Shown: positions 11,290-22,127 of the stretch, one piece after another
Numbering within the stretch: the stretch's first letter is position 1
Layout of the letters: every line of letters starts with the position of its first letter
Notes under the pieces: model-generated
What the model saw: the letters and a program-made list of their open reading frames with translations, nothing else
What the model was told of the DNA's origin: nothing
Database searches by the model: none
Translations under genes and position numbers: made by a program
Assembly (NCBI GenBank): GCA_039090855.1
Contig: CM077005.1
Coordinates: forward strand, 76,318,607-76,382,606
Length of the DNA stretch: 64,000 nt
From: Macrothele yani
Taxonomy: Eukaryota > Arthropoda > Arachnida > Araneae > Macrothelidae
Direction: 5' to 3'

Positions 11290-12960
11290 AACCCATTAAC
11301 AAATGTTTGCAATAAAACATCTGTAAATAGATAGTTTCTTCCACTAGAGGCCCAAAAGTATTTTACGAAAATTCACCATGTGTGCACAAAAAACGTCTCA
11401 TAGATGAGGAAGATATCAGAGACAAAGTGATTTTCAAATCGAACGATTAGAAGACGAGTATAGAGGAAAACGTTGATATATATTTACGCCACCACCTAGT
11501 TTAAGAATTTTGAATAACGAAAAAAGTAGAAAATATGTGAAAAGTGTTCTTCATAGCAATATGTATGTTAAGGAAAAACAACTTTGTAAATACGTCCATC
11601 GGAGCTGAGATAACGAGAAAAAGGGTACGACACTTACGCCCCCCATCTAGAAAACTTTACATTATTTGCCGAGTATATTGTTCCCAGTCTTTACTATAGA
11701 GAATGGCCTACAGTAAAAACGAAGTTTTCCAATAGGACTTTTATAAAGTGCAGATACAGCTGTCAACAGAACTCTACACACTAACGCCATTTAGCGGCAG
11801 AACAGTGAACTAAAAAACACCACACGTGCAGGCAAAGTGCTTCATAAGGTAACTGAACCATAAAAAACACAGATTTCTACAATAAAACATCTAGAAATAG
11901 CTACTTTATCCCACTAGAGGCCGAAAGCAGTTGCCTAAACGCTGGATTATGTTGGTTTTTTTTTGTTAAAGTTTTTTTTTAATCGGACTTTTGGAAGCAA
12001 AGAAATGGAGTAAAACAGATTAAAAGGTTGCGTTCCCTGGAGAGGAAATTGTGAATTATTTGGGGAAGCAAATGCCCACAAATATTTTTTGTAGTTAGTA
12101 GGATCTGACTGAAAAAGGATTTTTTTTTCCAATCGGGTTCTTAGACGCACAAATATTGTTGCAAATATGCTATAAACCCAAACGTGAAGTTATGCGCTCC
12201 GGCGACAAACTTGTACATTAAGAAAATTTTGAATTTATGCGCAAAACATTTCATACCAGAAAGGCTCTCCAACAAAGGAAGAATTTTTCAAATCTGACTG
12301 TTAAGAGAAATATTGGAAAAGATATAAGACATACATTGACGCCGCTGGCGGAAAAACTATGTATTATTTCAAGTAAAAAAAAATATTTTGAGAAGGTTTT
12401 TTGTAGTGAGAGGTATCTGACTACAAAGGAATTATTTCAATCCAGTTTTCAGAAAAGCAGATGTATTGCGAGTATATCAGAAATAGAAATATACACTTAC
12501 GCCCCATAGGGAGAAAATTGTTCTTGACAAAAATTAAACCTTTATATGCGGAACATTTTCACCAGGAGCTCTATCTAACGAAAAAGAATATTTCTAATTG
12601 ATCGTTTAGTAACAGAGACATCGGGCAAATCGGAATTTACTTTTACTTCCTCTATCAGAAAAACTATGCATAACGGGGAAAAAAACTGTACCCAGAAGAG
12701 TCTTCGTTAGAAATTATGTCGAGCGGCGAAAACAATTTTTTCGGCTGCATATTTAAAAGCCATGAAATGAGATAAAATGCATTTTGAATTTAATCGCATC
12801 TGCATTCACGCGTTCCCTGGAGAGGAAATTGTGAAAAAAAAACCTATAGCAAGGATTATCGTTCCCATATTTCGGACCTTCCAACCTAAAAATAAAATTT
12901 TAAATCGGATTAATAATAGTTGCACATAAATATGATGTCCACAGACAGACGGACAAAGCG
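11290..12960. repeat. Old degenerate tandem array, period about 140-160 bp
   Basis: A block like CACTTACGCCCC followed by GGAAAAACT recurs at about 11496, 11632, 11786, 12332, 12491 and 12644. Intervals are near 136-159 bases with longer gaps where units have decayed. Other blocks between the anchors also recur (for example TTTTCAATC then GGACTTT). Divergence is high. No frame is conserved, so this is read as an ancient satellite or an internal repeat of a non-autonomous element. Confidence 0.6.
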
Positions 12961-13660
12961 ATACTATAAATACGTTGTGTTTTGTTTTACAAAAGGCGTG
13001 CTAAAAAAGAAGCAGAGGCCAAAAACTTTATGCAGGATTATTTCATAAAATCACCCATGTTAAATTACATATTACGGACAACAAAGCTACAAAATTTAAA
13101 ATGTTTCACAATATTTCAGACACTCGAATATTCAAAATTTCACCGATTTTCCCGGTTAAAGCGCGTACCAGTAGAATATCTAAGGACACTTTTCTCTATC
13201 CGATACAAAGAGAAATTTCTTATAATTGCAGATATGTTTGCCAACAGACATTCGGAAGGATATATCAATAACACGAGAATCAAATCCGTAACATAAGCAC
13301 GTTTACACTGAGATGGAAGTTTCTTAGAGGCACTTGCTCTCTTCACATAAATGGTTGTCTCCAACACTTAAGACGACACATCTGTAAATTATGCAGACAG
13401 CTGGTCAAGCATCAATTAGCGTTCCATTGAGGATCCCTGGTTGTTGTGTATACAGGAGAGGAGGTCTCCAACAAATTTATCAGGGAAAATCAAACCAATA
13501 TTTGTAATAAACTTCTACTCTAATTCAATATTAATAATATTTAATTTGACATTAAGAACTACGTGAAATTAGGACGTTGCTTAATATCGACATCGATAGT
13601 GACTTGTTTTAGGGTATGACAGTTTTGATCAAATTTTGATGTTTAAATTAGTCTTGACTA
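12961..13660. other. No gene recognised
   Basis: A 104-codon frame at 12982-13296 is AT-rich and resembles nothing known; I treat it as chance. No repeat unit continues into this stretch. Confidence 0.4.
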
Positions 13661-14215
13661 CTCCCGATTTGACACATAGTAGTACAACAGTTTTTTGCGC
13701 AAGTTCATTTAGTCCTTTGACTGTAGTTATCTTCAGGTTTATTTACTCTTCAGACCGCTGTTCCATTATGTAACTACGCACAGTATACAGTTCCAAGTTA
13801 TTGTTTCGGAAGGATGCTGACTAGGTTGCTTCAGCCATTGTTTCTAATTTTCCAATGTTTTAGCGATGTTTAAAATAAGGAATTTGATCTTTCTGTTTAC
13901 TGAGTTAGACTTCTAAAGTGTTGAGTGCATCCTTCCTTTGGTGGGTTTATTTACACTTCAGACCACTGCTTTTCATGCGTTACTACTCGGTATAAATAGT
14001 TCCGCTCTATTTCGATGGGAAGATTTTGACTACGTTTCTTCAATCACTGTTTTGAATTTGACATAACGCGCACGATTTACAATTTACAATTTGATTTTTT
14101 TGTTTACTGTGCTAGACTTCCAAAATGGCGCGTGTATCCTTCCGCCGCAGTTGCCGGTGAGTTTTCCTACGTGTTACTACATGCTATAAATAGTTCTACT
14201 ATTAAAAAAAACGTT
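13661..14215. repeat. Degenerate tandem repeat, about 205 bp, three units
   Basis: Blocks such as TTTACACTTCAGACC, GTTACTAC, TATAAATAGTTCC and GTTTACTG followed by TAGACTTC recur with a spacing of about 205 bases starting near 13735, 13945 and 14150. The last unit is partial. No coding potential seen. Confidence 0.6.
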
Positions 14216-15065
14216 CTACGCTTTTTTAGAGAGGAAATATATTTCAATGCAATGTAAAGTGAATACATGAAACGAAATGAGAAGGAAGTGTGAATTTCCT
14301 TGCATTTTATTCCTTCAAAGCTCAAAATTGCTATCCTCCGTTCGCGCATTCTGCCACATCGTCTTATGATTTCATTTATTTTATCGTGAAATATGTATCC
14401 CCCTGCACTCTACAGTGGAATACGACTAACTCTAGAGAAGCTAATGTCAAATGCCACTGGAGCTACTCTCATGCAGGAATCTATGAGTTTTATTCCAAGC
14501 ATTCTAATCGTTACGTCTGACCTTTTGTTTTAGTTTAAACGCCTAGTTTCCTATTTTGAGTTTTTCCATGAGTATTAACAAAACACAGATTCAATCGTTA
14601 AAAGTTGTTGGATTCAACCTGCAAAATTCATGCTTTTTCATGGCCAGCTGTATGTCGGTTGTTCCCGAGTTGGTAAAAATAAAATCCCCTTCATCTTGGT
14701 TCCAAATGAAAGAACACTCAACGTATCTGACCCAGACAACGATTCAAGGATAAACGTATGCTTCAAATTAACTATACATTACGCTGATCACTACACGATT
14801 GAAAAATATAGATGTATAAGATATCAAATTTCCTATATTCGTAGTCAATGGGGACTGCAGGTTTAAGTGCATAGACTTTTATAATAAATTTCTTTTCGTT
14901 ACTGGAACACACTCCAGTTCAATGTTCCCGTGCAGTATACCTATTCAAGAAAACTCTGAAAACGCTGGCTCAGAAATTCACTCATGTATTATTTTTTGTT
15001 ATAACCGGGCTACGCCGGTTACCTCCGCTAGTGCTGTATATGATATATGTGCAAGGAGCTTTGAT
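14216..15065. other. No gene; one short hairpin
   Basis: AACCGG-GCTACG-CCGGTT at about 15004-15021 is a perfect 6-bp-arm hairpin. Otherwise frames are short and unrecognised. Confidence 0.4.
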
Positions 15066-15199
15066 CCGCTCTAAATGGCGTCTGTGCTGGACTCTCGGGA
15101 TGAGTTCAAATTATTCTCCCAAGATGGTTCGTGATTAGAATCCCGGTGAGGTATGGATGGTGGGACGGTGTGCCTGTTTTACAATACTGGCTCTCTCTC

Positions 15200-15233
<34 letters not shown>

Positions 15234-15320
15234 CCTGTAAACAGTGACCCTAAATTAGCATATAGTCTACTGTGTAGCTCATGGTAGTCGTTAACCCCTT
15301 CCCCTTCACCGCTAAAAATC
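15066..15320 (+). mobile_element. SINE family S1, diverged copy with internal CT expansion
   Basis: The order of S1 blocks is kept: a tRNA-like head remnant, AGAATCCCGG in place of the B box, then CCCTAAATTAG and GGTAGTCGTTAA. The CTGGCTCTCTCCC segment of the family has expanded to about 45 bases of nearly pure CT (15191-15235). Confidence 0.65.
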
Positions 15321-15380
15321 TCCAGTAGAGGGTACTCGATAAAGAGAAGTATAACGAAGTAAATTTCTCTGTCATTTCTG

Positions 15381-15484
15381 GTCTACGCCGGGATTCGAAC
15401 CCGGGTCCACTGTAAATAAATATAACGAAGTAAATTTCTCCGTCATTCCGGAATAAGTTGCTCTACCAATTAAGCTACGCGGAC
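15381..15484 (-). tRNA. tRNA-like module in LTR, split by a 32-bp insertion
   Basis: Same module as in the other LTR of this element, but about 32 extra bases lie between the anticodon arm and the T arm. The extra bases repeat the LTR end segment ATAACGAAGTAAATTTCTCC, so a local template switch during reverse transcription or a slip is likely. It would not fold as a normal tRNA. Confidence 0.6.
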
Positions 15485-15735
15485 GTTTTATTCTGATTCC
15501 TATCTGCCTTTATGTCGTGTGCGTCCTTCTGGCAGGTACGTCACATCTCCTGGTACGTTACATCATCTCCCTTATTTTTTTTTTTTTTTTTTCGAAGTGC
15601 TGGAGAAAGGATTCTCTTATTTTTCCTATCTCGCGGTGTGGAAATAACATCACACCAATGCGAGATTTTGAACGGTCGGGTCATCCGGATAGTTCGGGCG
15701 CCATTATAACGAAGTAAATTTCTCCGTCATTTCTG

Positions 15736-15807
15736 GTCTACGCCGGGATTCGAACCCGGGTCCACTCATTCCGGAATAAGTTGCTCTACCAATTAAGCTA
15801 CGCGGAC
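15736..15807 (-). tRNA. tRNA-like module in LTR (72 nt)
   Basis: On the minus strand the 7-bp acceptor pairs GTCCGCG with CGTAGAC (with one wobble and one mismatch). The D arm contains TAGCTTAATTGGTAGAGC, a good pol III A box. The T arm CCGGGTTCGAATCCCGG is a perfect stem with the B box. The anticodon arm pairs only with an 8-nt loop TTCCGGAA (or a 6-nt one), so it is probably not a working decoder. An Arg CCG-like origin is possible but uncertain. Confidence 0.6.
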
Positions 15808-15885
15808 GTTTTATTCTGATTCCTATCAGCCTTTATGTCGTGTGCGTCCTTCTGGCAGGTACGTCACATCTCCTGGTACGTTACA

Positions 15886-16366
15886 GAAGGTTTTAGAAGG
15901 AAGATTAGAGAGTCGTGAGGAAATGGAATACTCAGAAAAGAAGGTAACTATTGCTTTAGGCGAAATGGCAGTAGATTGTTTCCTTTGAAGTAAGAGTGGA
16001 AGTGCCTTAGCGTTGATCATCGTGGAGCCTTTTAAACTGCTTCTAGGTACCGTCGATTCTAACGTCTCTTTATGTGTATACGAAGATGAACACCAAAACA
16101 AAAGAACGAGAAGCGCCATCTCCTGGAAAAAAATAGCACTCTACATTTAAAAGATATTATTCCGTCGGTGAAGATTTCTTTATTTTCTTATTTTTTCTTG
16201 ATGAATACTCTAATCTAGAACTTTTTATTCGCGCTGCACCATTTCTCATAAAATGACGTTAATTTCTCTCCCTCGATCTCTCTCCCTTCCTCTCTTGTTC
16301 TCTCTCTATTTTTTGAGGAGAAGGGGGTCCCATCACAGTTCTTTTATGCTTCTGTTCAAGGAAGAT
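15886..16366. other. No gene recognised
   Basis: Contains a CT-rich stretch (about 16265-16310). Frames are short. It ends at the second copy of dispersed repeat R1. Confidence 0.4.
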
Positions 16367-16952
16367 TGTGACGTATACTCTAATTTAACTTTCCTTTCTG
16401 GTTCTTGTTACCTGATGTAAATTTTGGTTCATTCTCCTTAAGTAGTTTATAAACTTAACGCTACATTTTCTCTCTCGCTAATTTTTTTGGTTTGGCAACC
16501 TGACGTTAGGTCAATAGGGAGTGAAGTATGTTAACGAGACTGATGACGACGATATTACGTATGTTAAGGAGAATGATCTTAACGAATTTATCAGTATTCT
16601 CGTTAGAAGTCTGCTAGAGCGTGAGGTCATTGTAATTGGTTTGGAGAGTGATTGTTGAAGGAGCTAAGACTACCTTGATGTCATGCAATTGGCGTTTTAT
16701 CTTATATAATTTGATTAATTATTTCACGTGGAATATGAAGCTTCGTTGATATTAAAGTCTTAAGTCATTATTGAGTTCGCAATAATTCAGAAGTATTCTG
16801 TATATTGAGAATATGTTGCAGTTCGGTGTCGAACTACTAGATGATTACGTAAGAAGTGAATTCTGGTTTGTGAAGTTGTATTATCTTGAATATCTACCAA
16901 GGACAAATGAAACTGCTAACTCGTTGGTAGACTTAACTTTTCTGGCCGTAAA
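16367..16952 (+). repeat. Dispersed repeat family R1, copy 2 (candidate solo LTR)
   Basis: Starts TGTGACGTATACTC and ends near TCTGGCCGTAAA, like the copies at 5720 and 48311. Shared interior blocks include ATGTAAATTT followed by TTCTC and a TTTGGCAAC segment. This copy is longer than the others. No clean target duplication was found. Confidence 0.5.
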
Positions 16953-17131
16953 TGCTATTAGCTGTAGATTGGTTCTGTGTTGCACAACTTAAGCTTTATG
17001 GAACGTTTCAACCTAGTGTTTGCCTGTAACATAGACAATTATCTCATATCTTCAACCAATTATGATAAAATATTACAATTCCTAAAGTTAAAGAAGGACA
17101 TGAAAGAAATACGGTAATACGCCATATAATA

Positions 17132-17660
17132 CAAATTTTGAAGATGACAATCCGATTTTTGGCGTAAATGTGACAAGGATGGTAAGTCAGATAATATCCG
17201 AAAACTTGAAAATTTTCATCGTCCTGGAGCGGAACTCGAATCCGCGTCTTCCAGGTAGCGCCCGGGTATGCTAACCACTACACCACCCAGAACGACCAAC
17301 TTTCCGATCAATTTGAATATAACCATCACAGGATTCGCTAGCCGAAGCAACCGGCATTCATGTTTAGCGAATCTGGAGGTTAAGAATCATATCCCGTGAT
17401 TGCCCGGAGAAGCAGATAAATCATGAAAGAAATACGGGATTACGCCATAATATATATATCATGGTTATATTCAAATTAATCGGAAACTTGAAACTTGGTC
17501 GTTCTGGGTGGTGTACTGGTTAGCATACCCGGGCGCTATCTGGGAGACGCGGTTTAGAGTCCCGTTCCAGGGCGATGAAAATTTTCAAGTTTTCGGATAT
17601 TATCTGACTTACCATCCTTGTCACATTTACGCCAAAAATCGGATTGTCATCTTCAAAATT
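17132..17660. repeat. Inverted pair of a tRNA-derived SINE (195/202-bp arms)
   Basis: Left arm 17132-17326 and right arm 17459-17660 are near-identical inverted copies around a 132-bp loop. Each contains a tRNA-like head: TGGTGTAGTGGTTAGCATAC as A box region and GCGGATTCGAGTTCC as B box region (minus strand in the left arm, plus in the right). The right-arm B box has decayed. A GAAAGAAATACGG block occurs both outside the left arm and inside the loop, which suggests duplication or two insertions in opposite orientation. A transcript across this would fold into a long hairpin. Confidence 0.75.
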
Positions 17661-19717
17661 TATATTAAAGAAGGACATTTATTCAGCAAAGCGGTAGTGA
17701 ACCAACTTCTTGTTTGGCACACAATGCGCGATTTTTATGCGCTAATCAAGAGATTGGAGTTTTTGTTCTAACTATCAGTGTAGTAAATCTAACATGAACA
17801 AAATGAAAACTAATAATAGGAGCACAAAAATGGATATTATTTTGTAACACAGCAGGATTTATCTGTACTGAGATAAAAACCTCTTCTTTTGAAATAAAGT
17901 ATAGTCAGGAATGTTCTCACGGATAATGCTGTAAATGTATTAAGATATTTACTAAAGTAATGACGGCTAAACTGAAAATAATATGTTCTTCTAATGCGGT
18001 AAGTGATTTAAATGTCTAAGCACACAGTACGTGTGTTTAATGAAGGTGAACTTGAAGGGAATATCGCATTAAAGATCCACTTTAAATGTCATAATTTTAA
18101 TAATGACACTGATAAATGGAAATATCTCTTATCAATAATGTTTCTGAATGGGGCTTTTACCATGAGATAAAACTCAACATGCAACGGTTCTATTCCACCA
18201 AAATGCAGTTCGTCATACATATGGATTTTGAAATTAAACTTCATTCTCCATAGCGCAAAACGCGAAACCAATGTTTTGCGTCAAACGTTTAGTAGCTTAT
18301 ATTTTCATTTTCGCTTTCCCATTCTATTACTGTTTAGATTGAATATTGGAATTCCCTTGGGACGATTTTTCGAAGGCTTGCATTTTTCTTTCTATCACCA
18401 GAAGCCTGGGGCGCAGAGGAATTCCGAGGTCCACAATTCTTCTGTTGTTGCAGCTAAATTCATTAGATATGTGACGTAGGAGATATGTAATCCAGTAGAT
18501 ACGTTTGTCATAAGTAAGATGCCTTTCACGTACGCAAAAAAGGCTCTGCATATGTAAGGATCAATGTCTTCTGCGGTTCACGCACTTACTGGAAGTTTCA
18601 TTTTACTTCCTCTAGTTCTAAAATATCCAATGAAATGTGAATGACAAACGGTGATGTAGTGATACAAGAATGCTATTTCTTTATTCTAAAGTCCACCGCT
18701 TTACAGCCTTATTATTCTATTATCGTACCACTTTGACTCACCTGCCACAAAAAATAGGATAATTTTTCTCCGCTATTTTACAACTTCTACGAAAATGAAC
18801 TGCAAGAATCGCTAAATCTGGGGTAACAAATTCTCAAAAATATCAGAGAGATATAAAGCTGATCGTTGTTTTTCAGTTCATGAAAAGTTACCGCACTCGC
18901 ACGCTACATCAGTCAACAGCAAGCCACGAGGTCACTCACACGGAGAGTTATTTTCACGGCCGAACTGAAGTAGCCTCTGCTTGATGAAGAACGGAAATGA
19001 AACTTCCTGTGATGGGTGCCCCGTGTCGTGGTTGAATCCCGTGATTCTGGTCCGAGAGTAAGATTTCATTCAATACATTATATAAATGTCATTCCGTATA
19101 GCTCCATTATATAAAAGTAAATAAATAAAAATGTCAAATAGGTAGAATGCAAAGCTTTTGGTTGTTATTATTACAGTAGTTAGTGAGAAACAGCCAAAGA
19201 ATTCGGAGATCCCCCTATGCGGAAAACGTGCAATGGGAGCAAATATACGGACCTATTATTCCGATCTCTAACGTTTTCTTTTGTTGCGTTCTCAATCTTG
19301 AACTCAGAGCATTGAAGCCCAAATAGATTTCGCTATGTCACGCATCTTTCTCAAAATAAACAAATATCTTAGCGATAAAGAAAATCTTTAATAAATAATC
19401 CAGAGAATATTTTCGCTCACAATGTGGAATATAATTCATTAATTTAATGACCCAGCATTTTTTTCATTTCTGCAATTAAATTTATTTTTATCGGTTTTTC
19501 ATTTAATGCTAATTAATAAATGTAAAAGAGACAAAGCTCAGTACTGGAATTATTACAGCGGGAAGACTCTCGGACTTGCTAACAAATAGTCAAGGACTTC
19601 AGAGTATTTTCAACGGATCAATTCTTAGATAATACCTTTTGTTTCCCGCCGTATAGCGAGCTACCGCATCGCCTTTACTATACGATCTGGCTATCAAGGC
19701 GGCTGAAGGCGTCTTTG
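17661..19717. other. No gene recognised; AT-rich
   Basis: Two kilobases without a frame I can identify on either strand. A B-box-like GGTTGAATCCC at about 19029 may be a SINE remnant, but no A box lies at the right distance. Confidence 0.4.
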
Positions 19718-20402
19718 TGTAGAAGAATAATTACCTCCACAAAACTCAGTCCAGTACACGGAAATAAAGAACAGCAAGATTTTATTATTCCAATAACATT
19801 TGCTTCAAGTGTTTCCGATGGCTTCCCGCTCAGGGTCCCCGTGCTGACCACGTGCTACTTTTTCCACAATTCTTTCCGCGATACCCGGTGGACGAAGGAA
19901 TTCTCCTTCCGTTCACCACGTTGTACTTCTGCGATACCCGCAGCCCTTCCGTCAAAAACCGGTGTCCAAACTAGACCCTCTCTCCTTGACGACCGAAGCT
20001 CCCACTGCCTCACTAAATTCTCCTGGACCTTTTTGTCCTCTACCACGCATGCGTAAGAAAAACTCCCCACCCCCGGTCAGCACGTGAAATACCTCAGCTC
20101 AAGAATGTCGTCGGATACCCGCAGGCGGTTACAACCTTGCACGTAAACAAAAGCGGTATGGCAACTTGTTTAACAGAAGCACTCGAGCAGCCGACTCTTC
20201 AAGGTCAGGTGCCCCAGGTGTTCATGCACCCCTCTCTTAATCCCACATAGGATTAAAATTGTACCACGTGGGTGTTGAAGAATGCCAGTTCTTAGCTGAA
20301 ATAACAAAATGGCGGAATGAAGCGTCCGTCCGCACGTGTTCATCACAACATTAAAATTTAATAAATTCATACTTGACAGTTTGATTGCGGGCGACCCTTA
20401 CA
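19718..20402 (-). mobile_element. Probable LTR of an LTR retrotransposon
   Basis: Minus strand: a purine tract AGTGGGGGCC is followed directly by TGTAAGGGTCGCCC. The stretch ends at a possible CTTCTACA about 685 bases later. An AATAAAATC signal lies in the last third. TG...CA ends and an upstream purine tract are the usual marks of a 3' LTR. No second LTR or gag/pol is in the window, and no target duplication was seen, so the limits are tentative. Confidence 0.4.
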
Positions 20403-20699
20403 GGCCCCCACTAAATGAACGAGAGATGCGGTCTTTTGCCGTATTCTCGAGTCCTTTCACTTGCTCGCGGATCTTGGGTGACACAACATAATACACTTGA
20501 TCACTTCTCGCTCGTTTTGTCGCACGTTATGTAACATATACACTTTATTTTTATTTCATTTCATTCCACTTTTATTTTATTTCATTTCAATTATGTTTTA
20601 ATTCATTATGCCATTTAGGAAAAAAATGCTGAGAACTCATGAGAAAATCGTTGTTGGAGCAACTGATATCTCGTATATACTGAGTTATCATTGAGTTAG
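20403..20699. other. Possible remnant of LTR-element interior, then AT-rich spacer
   Basis: The first ~90 bases could be the end of the retrotransposon interior next to the purine tract. The rest (20520-20620) is simple AT-rich sequence with repeated TTTATTTCATTTC blocks. Confidence 0.3.
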
Positions 20700-21845
20700 G
20701 AACACCCCGTTTTACCTATTCGGAGCGATAAGAAAGTACCACGTGATATCAACGTCACATGAGGCTACTACAAATTGTGCACACCTATCCTCTGTACGTA
20801 ATCAGTAAACGTTTGCTAGTATTGGGGAATCGTGGCGACTTAAGCCAACTTGACCGGGGCCAAATAGTTGGGGCACGGAACGTAGGTGCCAGTATCTTGG
20901 AAACAGCGGCGTTTGTTGGCTGGTCTCGTACTACTGTATCAAGGGCGTACCATTACTAGATTAACCACACGCAGACATCCAGCAGAATGGCTCACATTTG
21001 TCAACCACTCGCGGTTGATCCTAGAGGTGAGCATCGGGTGTCATGACTGGTATCTCAGCAACGACGTGCGACAGTCATCTAGCTCATCCACCAGTACAAC
21101 AGTAGTGCAATTCGACCTATTTCCACGAGCCGTACTTTGCTTGTCCTGGGTTTCCACAGCCGGTGACCAACAAGGGTACCCATGATGACGCCCAGTCATT
21201 CCAAACAACGCCTCACATTGGCCAAGGAACGTCGGTAATGGACCCGCGACAGATGGAAGGTCATCTGGAGTGAAGAGTCCCCTTTCTTACTGCGCTATGC
21301 TAATGACCGGTTTCCCATTTGGTGTAAACACCATGAAGCTTTATCCACTAGGTGCAGAGTTAGTATTCAACAGGTCAGTGAAGGCGGGGTTTGGGTCTGA
21401 GGAGCTTTTTTCGGGATACATTGAATGATGGACGCTAAAGGGATTTGTTAGCCGACTATCTCCATCCATATCAGCAGCAGCTGCACCCGGATCAGAGTGC
21501 CATCTTTCAACAAGACAAGGCATGGTGTCATCGGGCTCGTATAACTACTGAGTGTTTGGAGGAACACGACACCAAGTTCGTCACATTGCTTTGATCCTCA
21601 AACTCTCCTGTCTGTTACCTAATCAGACATTTGTGGGATGCGCCAGAACGGGGTATGAGAATCTGCTGTCCTACATGGAATGAGGACAGCAGATTCTCAT
21701 ACCCGTTCTGGCGGATATGGGTCAAGTCACACATGAAGGATGTTCAACACTATGAAGAGCATGTTCCTAGGCGTCTGCCAGCAGTGGTTGCACAGAAAGG
21801 TCACCAACGTGTTATTAGGTACGTGTCCTTAACGCAAAGCTAACC
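20700..21845 (+). pseudogene. Degenerate Tc1-like transposase
   Basis: DDE transposase relic. The plus-strand frame begins DLSQLDRGQIVGARNVGASI, then AAFVGWSRTTVSRAY, a helix-turn-helix. After stops, the first catalytic block reads WKVIWSEESPFLL (Asp changed to Glu in the usual SDES). FNKTRHGVI sits where the QQDN block should be, then LLSVTSDICGM-like residues at the Glu block, and a C terminus near NVLLGTCP. Many stop codons are present. An inverted duplication forms a hairpin at 21641-21713. Ends were not resolved. Confidence 0.65.
21641..21713. repeat. Long near-perfect hairpin inside the Tc1 relic
   Basis: Arms 21641-21671 and 21684-21713 are 31 and 30 bases and pair perfectly apart from one bulged G. 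The loop TACATGGAATGA is 12 bases. The left arm lies where the transposase Glu block is expected, so the right arm looks like an inverted copy of transposase DNA. The RNA would resemble a microRNA precursor in length, but nothing shows it is transcribed. Confidence 0.9.
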
Positions 21846-22127
21846 TCAGCTAAATTATCAGCATTACTTTTTTTACCGGAAACTAAAGTACCCGAAGCAG
21901 TGGAAAAGCAACTGTAACATTTCTCGACCGACCAATGGAAAGCTAAAGAATTTTGACAAGCAGGAAGACCATGAAAAACATTTGACTTGGTTAGAGACAC
22001 TCAGTGCGGATATAATATCTCCAGTCCCGCCGTTGTTGCTACAGCTGTTGCGATACAAAAGCTGGAAATTTATGGAACCTTACGGGGAATCCGTGCATCC
22101 CAGAAATTCGAAAGTGCAACAATTTCC
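21846..22127. other. Spacer before minisatellite
   Basis: No recognisable gene. It gives way abruptly to the 33-bp array. Confidence 0.4.

Larger units (their letters stand above)
15350..15885 (-). mobile_element. TRIM-type miniature LTR retrotransposon with tRNA-like module in each LTR
   Basis: Direct terminal repeats at 15350-15562 and 15705-15885 enclose a 142-bp interior. The whole is flanked by an exact 4-bp target duplication GAAG (15346-15349 and 15886-15889). On the minus strand each LTR starts TGTAACGTACC and ends CTTCGTTATA. One base after the 5' LTR comes TGGCGCCCGAAC, a 12-base match to the 3' end of Lys-type retroviral primer tRNA. The interior ends with a T run (A on the sense strand) and AAGGGGGAGATGA, a polypurine tract. 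No gag or pol frame exists, so it must be mobilised in trans. The left LTR carries an extra 32 bases inside its tRNA-like module. Confidence 0.85.

Noticed and set aside
12982..13296. 104-codon plus-strand frame
   Set aside because: Low-complexity Lys/Phe-rich composition expected from AT-rich DNA; no motif.
19029..19060. Possible tRNA or SINE head
   Set aside because: Only a B-box-like GGTTGAATCCC; no A box or acceptor pairing at the right distance.
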